A stretch of 64,000 bases of DNA from positions 1 to 64,000 of the forward strand of contig JASGJI010000015.1 in assembly GCA_049840815.1 (NCBI GenBank). Reading direction: 5' to 3'. Below, piece by piece: positions 1 to 8,052 of this stretch. Position numbers and translations under genes: made by a program. Position 1 is the first letter of the stretch. Every line of letters begins with the position of its first letter. Source of the stretch: JASGDN01 sp049840815. GTDB taxonomy: Bacteria > Chloroflexota > Chloroflexia > Thermomicrobiales > UBA6265. Below the pieces are notes generated by a model that saw nothing but the letters and a program-made list of their open reading frames with translations, did no database searches and had not been told where the DNA came from.

Positions 1-1194
1 GTGCATGTTCGTGAAGAGCGTGGTGAAGAGTGCCACCGTGATGAAGACGCCGGTTCCCGCGCCGATCAGGAGGCCGGTGCGGTCCTTCACCATGTGAAGC
101 AGGCCGTACTCGACCGTGCCGGGGTTCGTGCCGCCCAGCATCGCCTCCAGGTAGCCGACCTTGCGAGCCTCCTTGGCGTAGTGGCGACGCAGCACCATCA
201 CGCTGGCGACCACCGCCGCCGCGAGGATGAACAGCACGCTCAGGGTGAAGGGATTGAACAGCAGATGCTCGTAGAAGCGGGCGGTCTCGGCCTGGGACGC
301 GGTCTCCCATGGAATCGCCGGGAACGGCGCCCAGTCGAGCGTCTTGTGCAGGAACGCGACGAACGCCAGGGCGATGAAGGCCACGATGTGGACCGGCACC
401 AGCGGCCGGAAGCGGCCCCAGACGAGCGCCCCCCAAAGCAGCATCACGAACCCGAGCAGGATGGCGTAGACGATCTCGTGGTTCGAGAAGAGAAAGCCCA
501 CGCAGACGAAGGCGGTGATCATCCAGCGGCGCTGCGGGCGTTCCAGGTAGCGGAAGATCGCGATGGCCAGCAGCAGGCTGCCGAGCGCGGTGTAGGGGTC
601 GTGCCGGATGTAGCGGGTGTAGTAGAGGAAGCTCGGGGAGATGAGGAGCATGAAGCCGGCGGCCAGTGCGCCCCAGGGTCCGAGGAAGCGGCGTCCCCGC
701 AGCAGCCACGGCAGCGCCACGATCGCGACGCCGGTGAGGGCGGGGGCGAAGCGGCTGGTGGCATCGGACGCGCCGAACATCAGGTAGACGAGGGCGTTCA
801 TGTGGAAGAGGAACGGCCCGTGCATCAGCGGGTGATGGACGTAGGGCTGGGACCCGTTGGAGAAGACCCACGAGTAGTAGGCGTGCAGGCTCTCGTCGTG
901 GTGCAGCGCCCGGTACCCGAGATCCCAGAAGCGCGTCAGCACCGCGGCCACGATCAGCAGAATCCACAGGAACGATTCCAGCGACAGGGAGAGCGATGTC
1001 GATCGCTGCACCGCGGCGCTGAACCGCTCGCTGAGCGAACGCGGCCCCGGCATGGGGAGACCAGCGGATATCGAGCCGGTAGACGATGCCGAGAAGGAGG
1101 TAGACGGAGCCGGGATTGGGGATGCGGGTCGTTGCTGGCGCCGGGCCGACACCGATGTCGAATCCTCGAATCCCTCGGGAGTACGTTGCGTCAC
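1..1194 (-). CDS. Membrane glycosyltransferase-like protein, TIGR03663/Agl23 type (C-terminus outside window)
   Basis: The minus strand is open from 1194 through the window edge, so the 3' part is missing. About 398 residues are visible. After a 70-residue Ser/Pro/Arg-rich cytoplasmic leader comes a first membrane helix (SFLWILLIVAAVLT), then the motif LHHDESLHAYYSW with acidic and His residues typical of the first outer loop of GT-C/PMT-like glycosyltransferases, then repeated hydrophobic helices (for example LLLAIAIFRYL, ITAFVCVGFLF, AILLGFVMLLWG). TIGR03663 proteins have this HDE..HAYYSW loop; they are polyprenyl-linked sugar transferases of uncertain substrate. I chose the GTG at 1194 because GGAG lies 8 bases upstream. 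An ATG at 1053 would remove the leader and keep all helices. The family call is by motif recall, not by search. Confidence 0.75.
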   Translation of the reverse strand, partial: MTQRTPEGFEDSTSVSARRQQRPASPIPAPSTSFSASSTGSISAGLPMPGPRSLSERFSAAVQRSTSLSLSLESFLWILLIVAAVLTRFWDLGYRALHHDESLHAYYSWVFSNGSQPYVHHPLMHGPFLFHMNALVYLMFGASDATSRFAPALTGVAIVALPWLLRGRRFLGPWGALAAGFMLLISPSFLYYTRYIRHDPYTALGSLLLAIAIFRYLERPQRRWMITAFVCVGFLFSNHEIVYAILLGFVMLLWGALVWGRFRPLVPVHIVAFIALAFVAFLHKTLDWAPFPAIPWETASQAETARFYEHLLFNPFTLSVLFILAAAVVASVMVLRRHYAKEARKVGYLEAMLGGTNPGTVEYGLLHMVKDRTGLLIGAGTGVFITVALFTTLFTNMH

Positions 1195-1259
1195 TCGCTC
1201 ATCTCCGGGCACGCCCACGCACGCGATCGCGCGCAGGAGTGATCGTTCAGGTGGTCAAC

Positions 1260-1376
1260 ATGCTGCGCGCATCGCTCGGCGTGCCGGGACGGCTCGCGAA
1301 GGGAGACGCATGGATCCGGGTAGGTGGCGAAAAGATCGAGATCGTGACCCCGCCCCGAAAGCCCAAGATAGGATAA
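1260..1376 (+). CDS. Possible small protein, 38 aa
   Basis: A short open frame lies in the divergent gap between the membrane glycosyltransferase and the 1509 gene. ATG 1260 has AGGTGG six bases upstream. The product is basic (MLRASLGVPGRLAKGD..., ending RKPKIG), with GC-rich third positions like neighbouring genes. It has no recognisable domain or membrane segment. The same frame runs open upstream to 1116, overlapping the opposite gene. It may be a real microprotein or chance. Confidence 0.35.
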   Translation: MLRASLGVPGRLAKGDAWIRVGGEKIEIVTPPRKPKIG

Positions 1377-1508
1377 TACGCCAAGGGACCTGGTGGGGAG
1401 CATTGCTCCTCCTCGCAACGCACGGTGACCGCGTAGAATATCGTTCGCCGGCACCCATGCGCAGGCCCGACAGTGCTTGAAACGATGGAACCACGAGGAG
1501 AGTTACGG

Positions 1509-1799
1509 ATGGCCGATTCTCAGCTCGACGAACAGATTCAACTGGCCCGCGAGATCGGAGAAGAACTGACCGACGCGTTCATCGCCTTCATCCGCGGAGA
1601 CGTCGCCTTCGATGACCTTACCTTCGGCGTCTACGATGCGCTGAGCGACCTTCATGTGATCGCCAGCGGCGAGTACGAGCTCGAGGATGTCGTCGAAGAG
1701 GAGACGGCAGCGGCAGACGCCGAGGGAGACGAGTTGACGTACGACGAGGGCGAAGCGACCGAGGAGCAGGAGGAACTGTCCCAGGAGCCAGCATCCTGA
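1509..1799 (+). CDS. Small acidic hypothetical protein, 96 aa
   Basis: Start ATG 1509 is preceded by GAGGAG at the right distance; in-frame starts further up (1473 GTG, 1485 ATG) lack such a site. The N-terminal 60 residues look helical and amphipathic (LDEQIQLAREIGEELTDAFIAFIRGD). The last 40 residues are a low-complexity acidic tail rich in Glu, Asp, Ala and Gln. There is no signal peptide or membrane helix, so it is probably cytoplasmic. I do not recognise the family and assign no function. The next gene starts 58 bases downstream on the same strand, so the two may be cotranscribed. Confidence 0.7.
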   Translation: MADSQLDEQIQLAREIGEELTDAFIAFIRGDVAFDDLTFGVYDALSDLHVIASGEYELEDVVEEETAAADAEGDELTYDEGEATEEQEELSQEPAS

Positions 1800-1857
1800 T
1801 TCCCCCGATTCTCAGCCCCTCCACATTGATCGGGCAATCCATGCGGGTTCGCGTGCC

Positions 1858-2664
1858 ATGAGCGCGAATCCGCAGACCCACCGCCGCACGCAGCGTCGCT
1901 TCCGGAACGTGGCGATCGTCCTCGCGGCGCTCGTTGCCGTCATCGCTGTCCCGCTGATGGTGATGAGTCAGCAGCGGCTGGAACTTGGCTACCGGCTTGG
2001 GATCGTGCCCGGTGGCGGCAGCGATGTCCAGCAAGTCGCCGGTCCGAACGATGGGGCAATCCTCGTCGTCGTGCCGTTCCGCGCCCCCGGCGATGCCTAT
2101 GGTTCGGCCTATCGGCAGCGGGCGCAGTACCTCGCTCGCCCGTCGGAAGCGGGCATGACACTGGAGGACCTCTCCGGAGGGGCGTCGATCGCGATTCCAC
2201 TCCAGGATCTCGACTTCATCGCCGCGAGTGACGACGGCAGCATCATCCTCTTCCGGGAGGGCACGGCCCCGTCGTCTGCCAGGTCTGTCGTCGTCGACGT
2301 CACGACCGGCAAAGTCACAGACCTTCCCGCAGGGACGCTGGCACCGGACCTTCCTGGTGACTGGACGACGCCGGTATGGGCGAAGGTGGGCACGCAATGC
2401 GGAATGCGCTCGGTCACGAGCATCTATATCGCCTGCTTCCCTAATCCGACACTGGCCACGTACCTCTTCGGAGACTGGCAACTCGATCTCCAGCTCTACG
2501 GCGACTATCAGATCTCGCGTCCGCTCTTCCGAGGGCTGGGATTCGTCCCCAGTCTCGGCTGGACGAATGACGACCAGACGATCTGGTTCCAGAACGAGCG
2601 CGGCATCTGGAAGATCGCGCTTGGCCCGAATCCGCTCGATCTTCCCTCCACGCCAGCACCCTGA
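1858..2664 (+). CDS. Membrane-anchored hypothetical protein, 268 aa
   Basis: One N-terminal membrane anchor (VAIVLAALVAVIAVPLMVM, about residues 18-36) follows a basic leader containing HRRTQRR. The remaining 230 residues should lie outside the membrane. They contain short strand-rich segments of the type DDGSIILFREG and NDDQTIWFQNERGIWKIAL, which resemble blades of beta-propeller-like sensor or lipoprotein domains. Two Cys residues (SV..QCGM, IACF) could form a disulfide. No catalytic motif is visible. It follows the small acidic gene at 1509 in the same direction. Propeller-like is only an impression; the function is unknown. Confidence 0.65.
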   Translation: MSANPQTHRRTQRRFRNVAIVLAALVAVIAVPLMVMSQQRLELGYRLGIVPGGGSDVQQVAGPNDGAILVVVPFRAPGDAYGSAYRQRAQYLARPSEAGMTLEDLSGGASIAIPLQDLDFIAASDDGSIILFREGTAPSSARSVVVDVTTGKVTDLPAGTLAPDLPGDWTTPVWAKVGTQCGMRSVTSIYIACFPNPTLATYLFGDWQLDLQLYGDYQISRPLFRGLGFVPSLGWTNDDQTIWFQNERGIWKIALGPNPLDLPSTPAP

Positions 2665-2918
2665 TCCCTCGCGATCGTGGCGCACTGCCTATGTCCGCAG
2701 CACACCTTTTGGTCAGCCGCGCCCTTGACGGTGGAATCCTGTGCATTTTTTCACGATCGTCTCAGCCCGGGAACCCGGATGTGGGTGTAGGATAGGAGTG
2801 GGCGAGCGTGGGATGCATACGAGCATCCCCGGACAACGCTCCCACCGTGATGCCCACCAGGCCCGCCGCCAAGGCATTTCGTCTTCCATCCCACCCGACC
2901 CGTTATCAGGTCCACATC

Positions 2919-3470
2919 ATGCACATCATCTCCATCGCCATGCTCATTCTTGCTACCATCCTCTACGGACTCCGCTTCTTCCGCCCGTTCGCCAACATGC
3001 TGGAGGGTGACACCTTCCTCAGGCGCCCGGTCCCGCTCCTTGCCCGCATGCGTATGCATATTGTCCCGGCGGTCGTCGGGACACTCGTGGCGGGGGCTTC
3101 GGTTCGAATCATGAATGCGCCGAGCTGGGTCTCTGTCGTGCCGCTGCTGACGTATCTGCTGCTCATAGCGCTCCCGATCTCCTACACGCTGACCTCGGAG
3201 GGCATTCGTCTCGGGTACGGGACGTTCCGCCGCTGGACCGAGTTCGCCGGAGCCATCCGGTATCGGGGAGGCGCCAAGCTCCAGGGAGCGAATGGCCGGC
3301 GGGGCATGCGCATCTGGCTCGGAGGCGCTCGGGGCGACGATGAGTTCCTGCTTGTCGTGCGCCGGGCCATCCGTGACGCCTACAAGGGTGGTGACGCCAC
3401 CCAGGTGGTCGCCTTCTCGACCGAGACCCCGGCGGGCGACGACCATTCTGCCTTCCACATCCCGGCCTGA
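2919..3470 (+). CDS. Hypothetical membrane protein, 183 aa
   Basis: Starting at ATG 2919 the protein has helices at about residues 3-18 (IISIAMLILATILYGL), 45-65 (IVPAVVGTLVAGASV) and 70-90 (VSVVPLLTYLLLIALPISY). A soluble C-terminal part follows (TLTSEGIRLGYGTFRRWTEFAGAIRY...), which resembles a PH-like or bPH domain of small membrane proteins. The frame stays open upstream to 2808, but residues there are low quality and the membrane start favours 2919. It converges with the 3562 gene across a strong hairpin. The family is not firmly recognised. Confidence 0.65.
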   Translation: MHIISIAMLILATILYGLRFFRPFANMLEGDTFLRRPVPLLARMRMHIVPAVVGTLVAGASVRIMNAPSWVSVVPLLTYLLLIALPISYTLTSEGIRLGYGTFRRWTEFAGAIRYRGGAKLQGANGRRGMRIWLGGARGDDEFLLVVRRAIRDAYKGGDATQVVAFSTETPAGDDHSAFHIPA

Positions 3471-3482
3471 TCGCCCATCAAC

Positions 3483-3525
3483 GACGAACCCCCGGATGGC
3501 ATTGGATGCCATCCGGGGGTTCGTC
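3483..3525. terminator. Bidirectional hairpin between convergent genes
   Basis: A perfect 20-bp stem (arms 3483-3502 and 3506-3525, beginning GACGAACCCCCGG) closes on a 3-base loop. It sits 12 bases after the stop of the plus gene and 37 bases before the stop of the minus gene. There is no T run, but the position and stability indicate a shared transcription end. Confidence 0.8.
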
Positions 3526-3561
3526 GCATGGTTCTCGCCTCGATCAGCCTGTCCAATTGGG

Positions 3562-4158
3562 TCAGGACAGCACCTCGTCGATCAACCAGTGCTCGCCCTC
3601 ATGGACCAGCACGAACTGACTCGCCCAGACCTCGCTGCCGGCAGACCCCGTGACCGACACCACCACGCGACCATCCGCCGTCTCTCCGTCGATGATGAAT
3701 CCCTGGATGGTATAGACCGGCGGGGCATCGGCCGGAGGTTCATCGAGCGACTGCTCGAACGCGGGCAGGTAGGCGATCTGCGGATTCCCATAGGTCCGCG
3801 CGAGATAGCCGGTCGTGAACACGGCGTAGGTCTGCTTCGGATCTCCGACGTTCAGGCAGGCGACGATCCCGGCAACGCCTGCCCGCACGGACGCATCGGT
3901 TTCGGCCGAGACCGGCACGAGGGTCTTCATGTCGACCGGCGCGGGCGTGGCGCTGAATGTCGTCGCAGGCGTGCCCCCGAAGAGGGGAAGCGTCAGCGGC
4001 GCGATGGTGCAGGACGCTGCAGGCGCGATCGCGTCCGGCGTGGCCTGCCGCGCACCAACCGCTGGTCCACCAAGGGTCGCGGCGATGCAGACCACACCTA
4101 CCAGCAGCATCCGTCTCGCCGATTTCACACGAACGTCGCGATCAACGAGTGCACACAC
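3562..4158 (-). CDS. Secreted hypothetical protein with NTF2/SnoaL-like C-terminal part
   Basis: 198 residues from the first Met. An alternative Met at residue 17 starts directly on the signal sequence (MLLVGVVCIAATLGGPAVGA, with ARQA as probable cleavage region). The mature part begins with a Pro/Ala/Thr linker, then has a segment of about 105 residues. That segment has the order of a small alpha+beta barrel: a helix with ASVRAGVAGIVACLNVGDPKQTYAVFT, then strands VYTIQGFIIDG, GRVVVSVTG, WASQFVLVHEGEHWLIDEVLS. Ending in a strand of the W-I/L-ID-E type is common in NTF2-like binding domains of Thermomicrobia and actinobacterial lipoproteins. No catalytic residues are evident. It faces pdxH divergently. 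Confidence 0.65.
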   Translation of the reverse strand: MCALVDRDVRVKSARRMLLVGVVCIAATLGGPAVGARQATPDAIAPAASCTIAPLTLPLFGGTPATTFSATPAPVDMKTLVPVSAETDASVRAGVAGIVACLNVGDPKQTYAVFTTGYLARTYGNPQIAYLPAFEQSLDEPPADAPPVYTIQGFIIDGETADGRVVVSVTGSAGSEVWASQFVLVHEGEHWLIDEVLS

Positions 4159-4293
4159 AGCATCCCTCCCTGGTCCATCGTGGCTGGTGGCCCATCTGGG
4201 CTGCCGTCTGCCCAGATGCTACCTTACGCATCGAGCCCGCGTCGCGTCCCCGCGTGATGGGCTCGGACCGTCCATCCATCATCGAGGTTCATC

Positions 4294-4929
4294 ATGAAAC
4301 ACGCCATCGCCGATATGCGCCAATCATACGAACGCGCCGAGCTTGGCGACGAGGGCATCGACGCCGATCCGATCGTCCAGTTCGCACGCTGGTTCGAGGA
4401 GGCACGCGCGTCCTCCGTGGTGGAGGCGAACGCGATGATCGTCTCCACCGTGGACGAAACAGGCAGACCGTCTGCGCGAACCGTCCTGCTCAAGGGCTTC
4501 GACGCGGAAGGGTTCGTCTTCTACACGAACTACGAGAGCCGCAAGGGCCGCGAACTGGCCGCCAACCCATTCGTGGCGCTCACGTTCTACTGGGCGGCCC
4601 TGGAGCGTCAGGTACGGATCGGTGGGCGGGCAGAACACGTCCCCTCCGAGCAATCCGATGCGTACTTCGCCATGCGCCCCGAGGGCAGCCGGATCGGCGC
4701 CGTGGCATCGCCCCAGAGCGAGGAGATTCCAGACCGCTCGTGGCTGGAAGAACGAGTCGCGACGCTCGCGGAGGGCGTTCCGCTGAAGCGTCCGGCGAAC
4801 TGGGGAGGCTACCTCGTGCGACCAGACGAGATCGAGTTCTGGCAGGGTCGTCCAAGCCGCCTTCACGACCGTATCCGCTACCGTCGGGATGCCGATGGGA
4901 ACTGGACGCACGCCCGGCTGGCACCCTGA
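4294..4929 (+). CDS. pdxH: Pyridoxamine/pyridoxine 5'-phosphate oxidase
   Basis: FMN-dependent oxidase making pyridoxal 5'-phosphate, the last step of the vitamin B6 salvage and DXP-dependent routes; cytoplasmic homodimer. At 211 residues it has the family's normal length. Visible signatures are the FMN-contact strand RTVLLKGFD (about 62-70), FYTNYESRKGREL (76-88), FYWAALERQVRIGG (98-112), the substrate loop W.GYLVRPDEIEFWQGRPSRLHDRI (about 168-192) and the canonical end W...RLAP. Start ATG 4294 follows GAGGTTCATC, a usable ribosome site. It is monocistronic in appearance, with a tRNA gene 97 bases downstream under its own promoter. Confidence 0.96.
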   Translation: MKHAIADMRQSYERAELGDEGIDADPIVQFARWFEEARASSVVEANAMIVSTVDETGRPSARTVLLKGFDAEGFVFYTNYESRKGRELAANPFVALTFYWAALERQVRIGGRAEHVPSEQSDAYFAMRPEGSRIGAVASPQSEEIPDRSWLEERVATLAEGVPLKRPANWGGYLVRPDEIEFWQGRPSRLHDRIRYRRDADGNWTHARLAP

Positions 4930-4972
4930 TCGCGCAATCTCGGGCAGTGTGAGGACTGCCTGCCAATTCGGG

Positions 4973-5001
4973 TTGACACGACCGTGTAGGACCGCTATTA
5001 T
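4973..5001 (+). promoter_or_regulatory. Canonical sigma-70-type promoter of tRNA-Glu
   Basis: TTGACA (4973-4978), a 17-base spacer and TATTAT (4996-5001) end 24 bases before the mature tRNA. No other gene lies downstream before the terminator at 5108. Confidence 0.88.
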
Positions 5002-5025
5002 TTCGCCCGTTGCCCAAGAGCACGA

Positions 5026-5102
5026 GGCGCATTCGTCTAGCGGCCTAGGACACCGCCCTCTCAAGGCGGAGATCAGGGGTTCGAATCCCCTATGCGCTAC
5101 CA
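5026..5102 (+). tRNA. tRNA-Glu (anticodon CTC), CCA encoded
   Basis: The full cloverleaf can be drawn. The acceptor stem is GGCGCAT with ATGCGCT (a G-U pair at the end). The D-arm is GTCTAGCGGCCTAGGAC. The anticodon stem CCGCC/GGCGG encloses CTCTCAA, giving anticodon CTC. The T-arm is AGGGG-TTCGAAT-CCCCT. Discriminator A5099 is followed by genomic CCA (5100-5102). It has its own promoter and terminator. The TTC-anticodon isoacceptor is not in the window. Confidence 0.97.
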
Positions 5103-5107
5103 CCTCA

Positions 5108-5145
5108 CGAGCGGCCCCCGACAAGTCGGGGACCGCTCGTTTTTT
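5108..5145 (+). terminator. Rho-independent terminator of tRNA-Glu
   Basis: Stem CGAGCGG-CCCCGAC / GTCGGGG-CCGCTCG with one C/A mismatch and an AA loop is followed by six T (5140-5145). It begins six bases after the CCA end. Confidence 0.93.
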
Positions 5146-5734
5146 GCGCGCGAAATGTCCGCTCCCACGGGAGCTCCCCGGCACCTGCAGCGAGCGTCTC
5201 CATGGGTCTGCCACTGGAAAACCGGGACGAATCACACGCGGGACATGCGGACCATCGCGCCGTGCTCGACATCCCGATCGCACTGCGGGAGGACCCTGAA
5301 TCGCCGGCTCCGCCATTCACGCAGCGACGCCGAAACCGGTCGTCCATAGGGAAAGCGCTCGTGGCGAGCCGTCTCGCCTGTCTGGGACGCCGGGGCAGGG
5401 ACACAGATAAGTCCCGATTGACCGGGCTCCTGATCCTCTCCATCTGCCAGCTTCCCGATGCGTCGCCCCGCAACGCGCACCGTTCTCCTGACCGACACCC
5501 TCATGTGCCCGGTCCTGGATCCGGCCCCGCAGCCCGATCCACCGTTGCTCATGACGGCTGAGAAGTCTCTCTGCCCAGCCCCTCGGGACTGTACGAACAC
5601 TATATACGGACACTCCGTCGGTGTCAACGGGGGAACGCCAGCCAATTTCGGATCGGAACTCCTGTGGTGGTCACGACGATTCTACGACCGCGTTCGCGTC
5701 CCGGCCAGCATCTCGCGACGAACGCATGCCGTAC
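5146..5734. other. Intergenic region without a convincing gene
   Basis: About 590 bases separate the tRNA terminator from the PLD-like gene. Several open frames of 85-140 codons exist on both strands. They use Arg AGG/AGA and other codons unlike neighbouring genes, show no domain and lack good ribosome sites; the one starting at ATG 5552 (minus, 106 codons) is the only one wholly downstream of the promoter at 5599-5627. A small inverted repeat GCTCCC-AC-GGGAGC lies at about 5161-5174. The region could hold a non-coding RNA transcribed leftward. Confidence 0.5.
5599..5627 (-). promoter_or_regulatory. Strong leftward promoter with no recognised gene behind it
   Basis: On the minus strand TTGACA (5627-5622), a 17-base spacer and TATAGT (5604-5599, inside TATATAGT) form a near-consensus housekeeping promoter. 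Transcription would start near 5592 and run leftward toward the tRNA-Glu unit. The nearest confident minus-strand gene in that direction starts at 4158, beyond two plus-strand genes. Confidence 0.7.
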
Positions 5735-6838
5735 CTACTGGATAACTGGTTTGGCCGCCGCCCAGTCCTGCGCGAAGACCGCCGCCGCCCGTTCGACCGA
5801 GCCGGCGCTGGTCACCGCCAGGGCGATCTCCCGGTTGCTATCCAGTGAGGTCGGCGTGAAGTTCTGCGATCCCACGATGGCCGTGGAACCATCCACGATC
5901 ATCACCTTAGCGTGGACATAAAGCCGGCTGAGGACCCGCACCTCGATCCCGGAGCGCTGCATTGCCGCATAGATCGCCCGTTCGCTGTCGTTCTCCGGCG
6001 GGTTCACGATCAGGCGCACCCGGACGCCGGCCTGCGCCGCGTAGCCAAGCGTGTTGATGATCTCGGAGTCGTTGATGACCTCCACGTAGAGGTCGATCGA
6101 GACCTGCGACTGGTCGATCAGGTCGAGGAAACACTCGCGACTGTTCGTCGGACTCACGATCAGTGGACCGTTCAGGCGGTCGGCGGGATTGCCATCCCAG
6201 TCGCCATCGAAGAGCGTCTGCGCCTCGGCCACGACCGTCGCATCGGTGGAGATCGCGCCAAACTCACGATTGCCCTTGAACGCGGAGGCGGTGAGATTCA
6301 TGTTCATGACAATCGCCACTTGCCGATCGACCACGATGTACTTCGCATGGGTGAAGCGGAAGCGGGAATCGCTCCATTTGTAGGCGATGCCTGCCGCATC
6401 GAGGCGTGCGGCGAGGGCATCGGTATCGGCAGACCCCCCATACGGATAGCGCTCCACGATCACCCGCACCCGTACCCCGCGCGCTGCTGCCCGTTCGAGC
6501 GCGGCGATGACGTCGTTGTTAGTGAGGAGATAGATGCCAACATCGATGCCGCACCGGGCGTGATCGAGTTCGTCGATGATCGGGGCGGTGCCATCGGTGG
6601 GCTCGACGAAGACGCCTTCGCTGGCGAAATTCGACTGGCTCAGGCTTGCCAGACACGCGGTCGGATCGACATGGGAGCCTTCGTCTCGCCAGGGAGGAGA
6701 GCATGCCGTGAGGAGGAGGAGCACCACCAGTGAGAGCATCGCGAGCCGCGACCTGCCCACCAGCAACCTGGGCTGGAACGACGCGGAAACACAAACGCCA
6801 CCATCGTTCGATGGCAGCGCTCCCACAATGTGACTCAT
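5735..6838 (-). CDS. Phospholipase D-like lipoprotein with two HKD motifs
   Basis: Two catalytic motifs of the PLD superfamily are present: HAKYIVVD (about 164-171, followed by MNMNLT) and HAKVMIVD (about 309-316, followed by GSQNFT). Both are complete HxKx4D, so a single chain can form the two-motif active site for phosphodiester hydrolysis or transfer. The order of helices and strands matches PLDc_2 nuclease/phospholipase proteins. Near the N-terminus LSLVVLLLLTAC is a signal sequence with a lipobox Cys at about residue 46, so the enzyme is probably tethered outside the membrane. The start is uncertain: ATG 6838 gives 367 residues, while GTG 6760 or ATG 6739 would give a more ordinary signal peptide. 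The substrate (lipid or nucleic acid) cannot be told. Confidence 0.85.
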   Translation of the reverse strand: MSHIVGALPSNDGGVCVSASFQPRLLVGRSRLAMLSLVVLLLLTACSPPWRDEGSHVDPTACLASLSQSNFASEGVFVEPTDGTAPIIDELDHARCGIDVGIYLLTNNDVIAALERAAARGVRVRVIVERYPYGGSADTDALAARLDAAGIAYKWSDSRFRFTHAKYIVVDRQVAIVMNMNLTASAFKGNREFGAISTDATVVAEAQTLFDGDWDGNPADRLNGPLIVSPTNSRECFLDLIDQSQVSIDLYVEVINDSEIINTLGYAAQAGVRVRLIVNPPENDSERAIYAAMQRSGIEVRVLSRLYVHAKVMIVDGSTAIVGSQNFTPTSLDSNREIALAVTSAGSVERAAAVFAQDWAAAKPVIQ

Positions 6839-7195
6839 ATCAACGCGCACACGTCCCCACAGACCGGCGTAGCCAGCCTTTCCATGACGCTTGGATTCGA
6901 TCCCTATCGCACCCGACGACGCGGTTGCTCGACGCGGACCGGGACTGGCACAAGCTTCGGCTTGGGCGCGAAGCTCGGCATATTGGCCGCCAGCCACTCC
7001 AGGAATCGTTGCATCGGCCCTGAGCCCACGCGGTACTCCAATCGCTCCGGCGAGCGCTACTGCCCGCCATCAATCAAGGTTCGACATCTGACTTGATGCA
7101 GGATGCCTGCCGGTGATTGCACGTCATTTTACCGACTCGATCGCAGATTGTCACTCTGTGCCAGCATTGCACATCCCATGCCGAGCTCGCGGCGT
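6839..7195. other. Intergenic region, nothing recognised
   Basis: About 357 bases lie between two minus-strand genes. Short frames on both strands are not protein-like. No hairpin with a T run and no clear promoter was seen. Confidence 0.5.
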
Positions 7196-7984
7196 TCACG
7201 ACACGCCCAAACGGAGTGCCAGGTGCTTGGAAATCGCGTCGCCAACTGGCGACGACGTGGCCCCTCCTACGACATCCAGATCCAGTTCAGCGGGTAGCCG
7301 CGCTCCCAGCTGGAGTTCGGTTGCGCGCTGGACGACTGGATCCTCCCACGGCCCGATGAACGAGCGATCCACGCCCCGCGCCCGCTCCGTGAGGGCCAGC
7401 GCGACAAGCTCACCGGCGATCGGATCGGGGGTCGCAACGAACCATCGCTCGCCGTCCACCGTCAAGGCGAGGATCGCCCCGCGCATCCGAACGGCAAGAT
7501 CAATCTCCGCGGTCGCCGCAATCCGGCCCCGACTCGTGTGAAGCCGCAGTCGCGTTGAGGTCGAGGCATACGAAGCCACCACATCCAGGACATACGGGCC
7601 GCGCTCCGCCACCCAGTCGAGATCGCAGGCGACCAGCACGGCCTGTGCATCGACCAGGCGCTCCGGCACCGCCACGTGCCCAAGCTCGCAGGACGGCTCG
7701 ATGGCGCGCACGTCCACCGAACGCCAGCCCGAAGCCTCCATCCGACCGACCAACGACCGCACCCGTCCGCCAAGCGCGGGTGGCGCCATCACCCCCGCCT
7801 CCACGCCTCGGCGCAGGCCGAGTGCATCAGCAATCTGCACGGCGAAACGATCTTCTGCCTCCAGGGAGGAGGGGATGACGACAACCGCGCCAGTATCCAG
7901 GCCGATCCCGGCGAGGGCATCGGGAAGGGAGCGAGCGATCAGGATAGGGGAACGATGCACGACTTCGGGGCCTCCGGAGAGCAT
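7196..7984 (-). CDS. Conserved-looking hypothetical protein, 262 aa
   Basis: Alpha/beta composition without signal peptide or membrane helix, so probably cytoplasmic. The N-terminal third has alternating strands and helices (SPILIARSLPDALAGIGL, GAVVVIPSSLEAEDRFAVQIADALGL). The centre has AQAVLVACDLDWVAERGPYVLDVVASYA. The C-terminal part (VATPDPIAGELVALALTERARGVDRS) is faintly like the end of DUF362-type proteins, where DP..AD/E.VA precedes a helix, but the Cys motifs of that family are absent. I do not assign a function. It is divergent from the secreted hydrolase at 8053 across 68 bases. Confidence 0.65.
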   Translation of the reverse strand: MLSGGPEVVHRSPILIARSLPDALAGIGLDTGAVVVIPSSLEAEDRFAVQIADALGLRRGVEAGVMAPPALGGRVRSLVGRMEASGWRSVDVRAIEPSCELGHVAVPERLVDAQAVLVACDLDWVAERGPYVLDVVASYASTSTRLRLHTSRGRIAATAEIDLAVRMRGAILALTVDGERWFVATPDPIAGELVALALTERARGVDRSFIGPWEDPVVQRATELQLGARLPAELDLDVVGGATSSPVGDAISKHLALRLGVS

Positions 7985-8052
7985 TGATTGCGATACTTGA
8001 GCGGTCCAGCCGGACGATCAAGCATACCCGCGAAAGGACTCCGCGACGCACG

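Noticed and set aside
1..1242. 413-codon open frame on the plus strand
   Set aside because: The product is a His/Arg/Glu-rich low-quality sequence, the usual mirror of a GC-rich membrane gene. The minus strand reads a clean glycosyltransferase with membrane helices.
5232..5645. Minus-strand frame of up to 137 codons behind the orphan promoter
   Set aside because: Codon use (AGG, AGA, many GGA) and composition are unlike genes here, no ribosome site was seen and no domain is visible.
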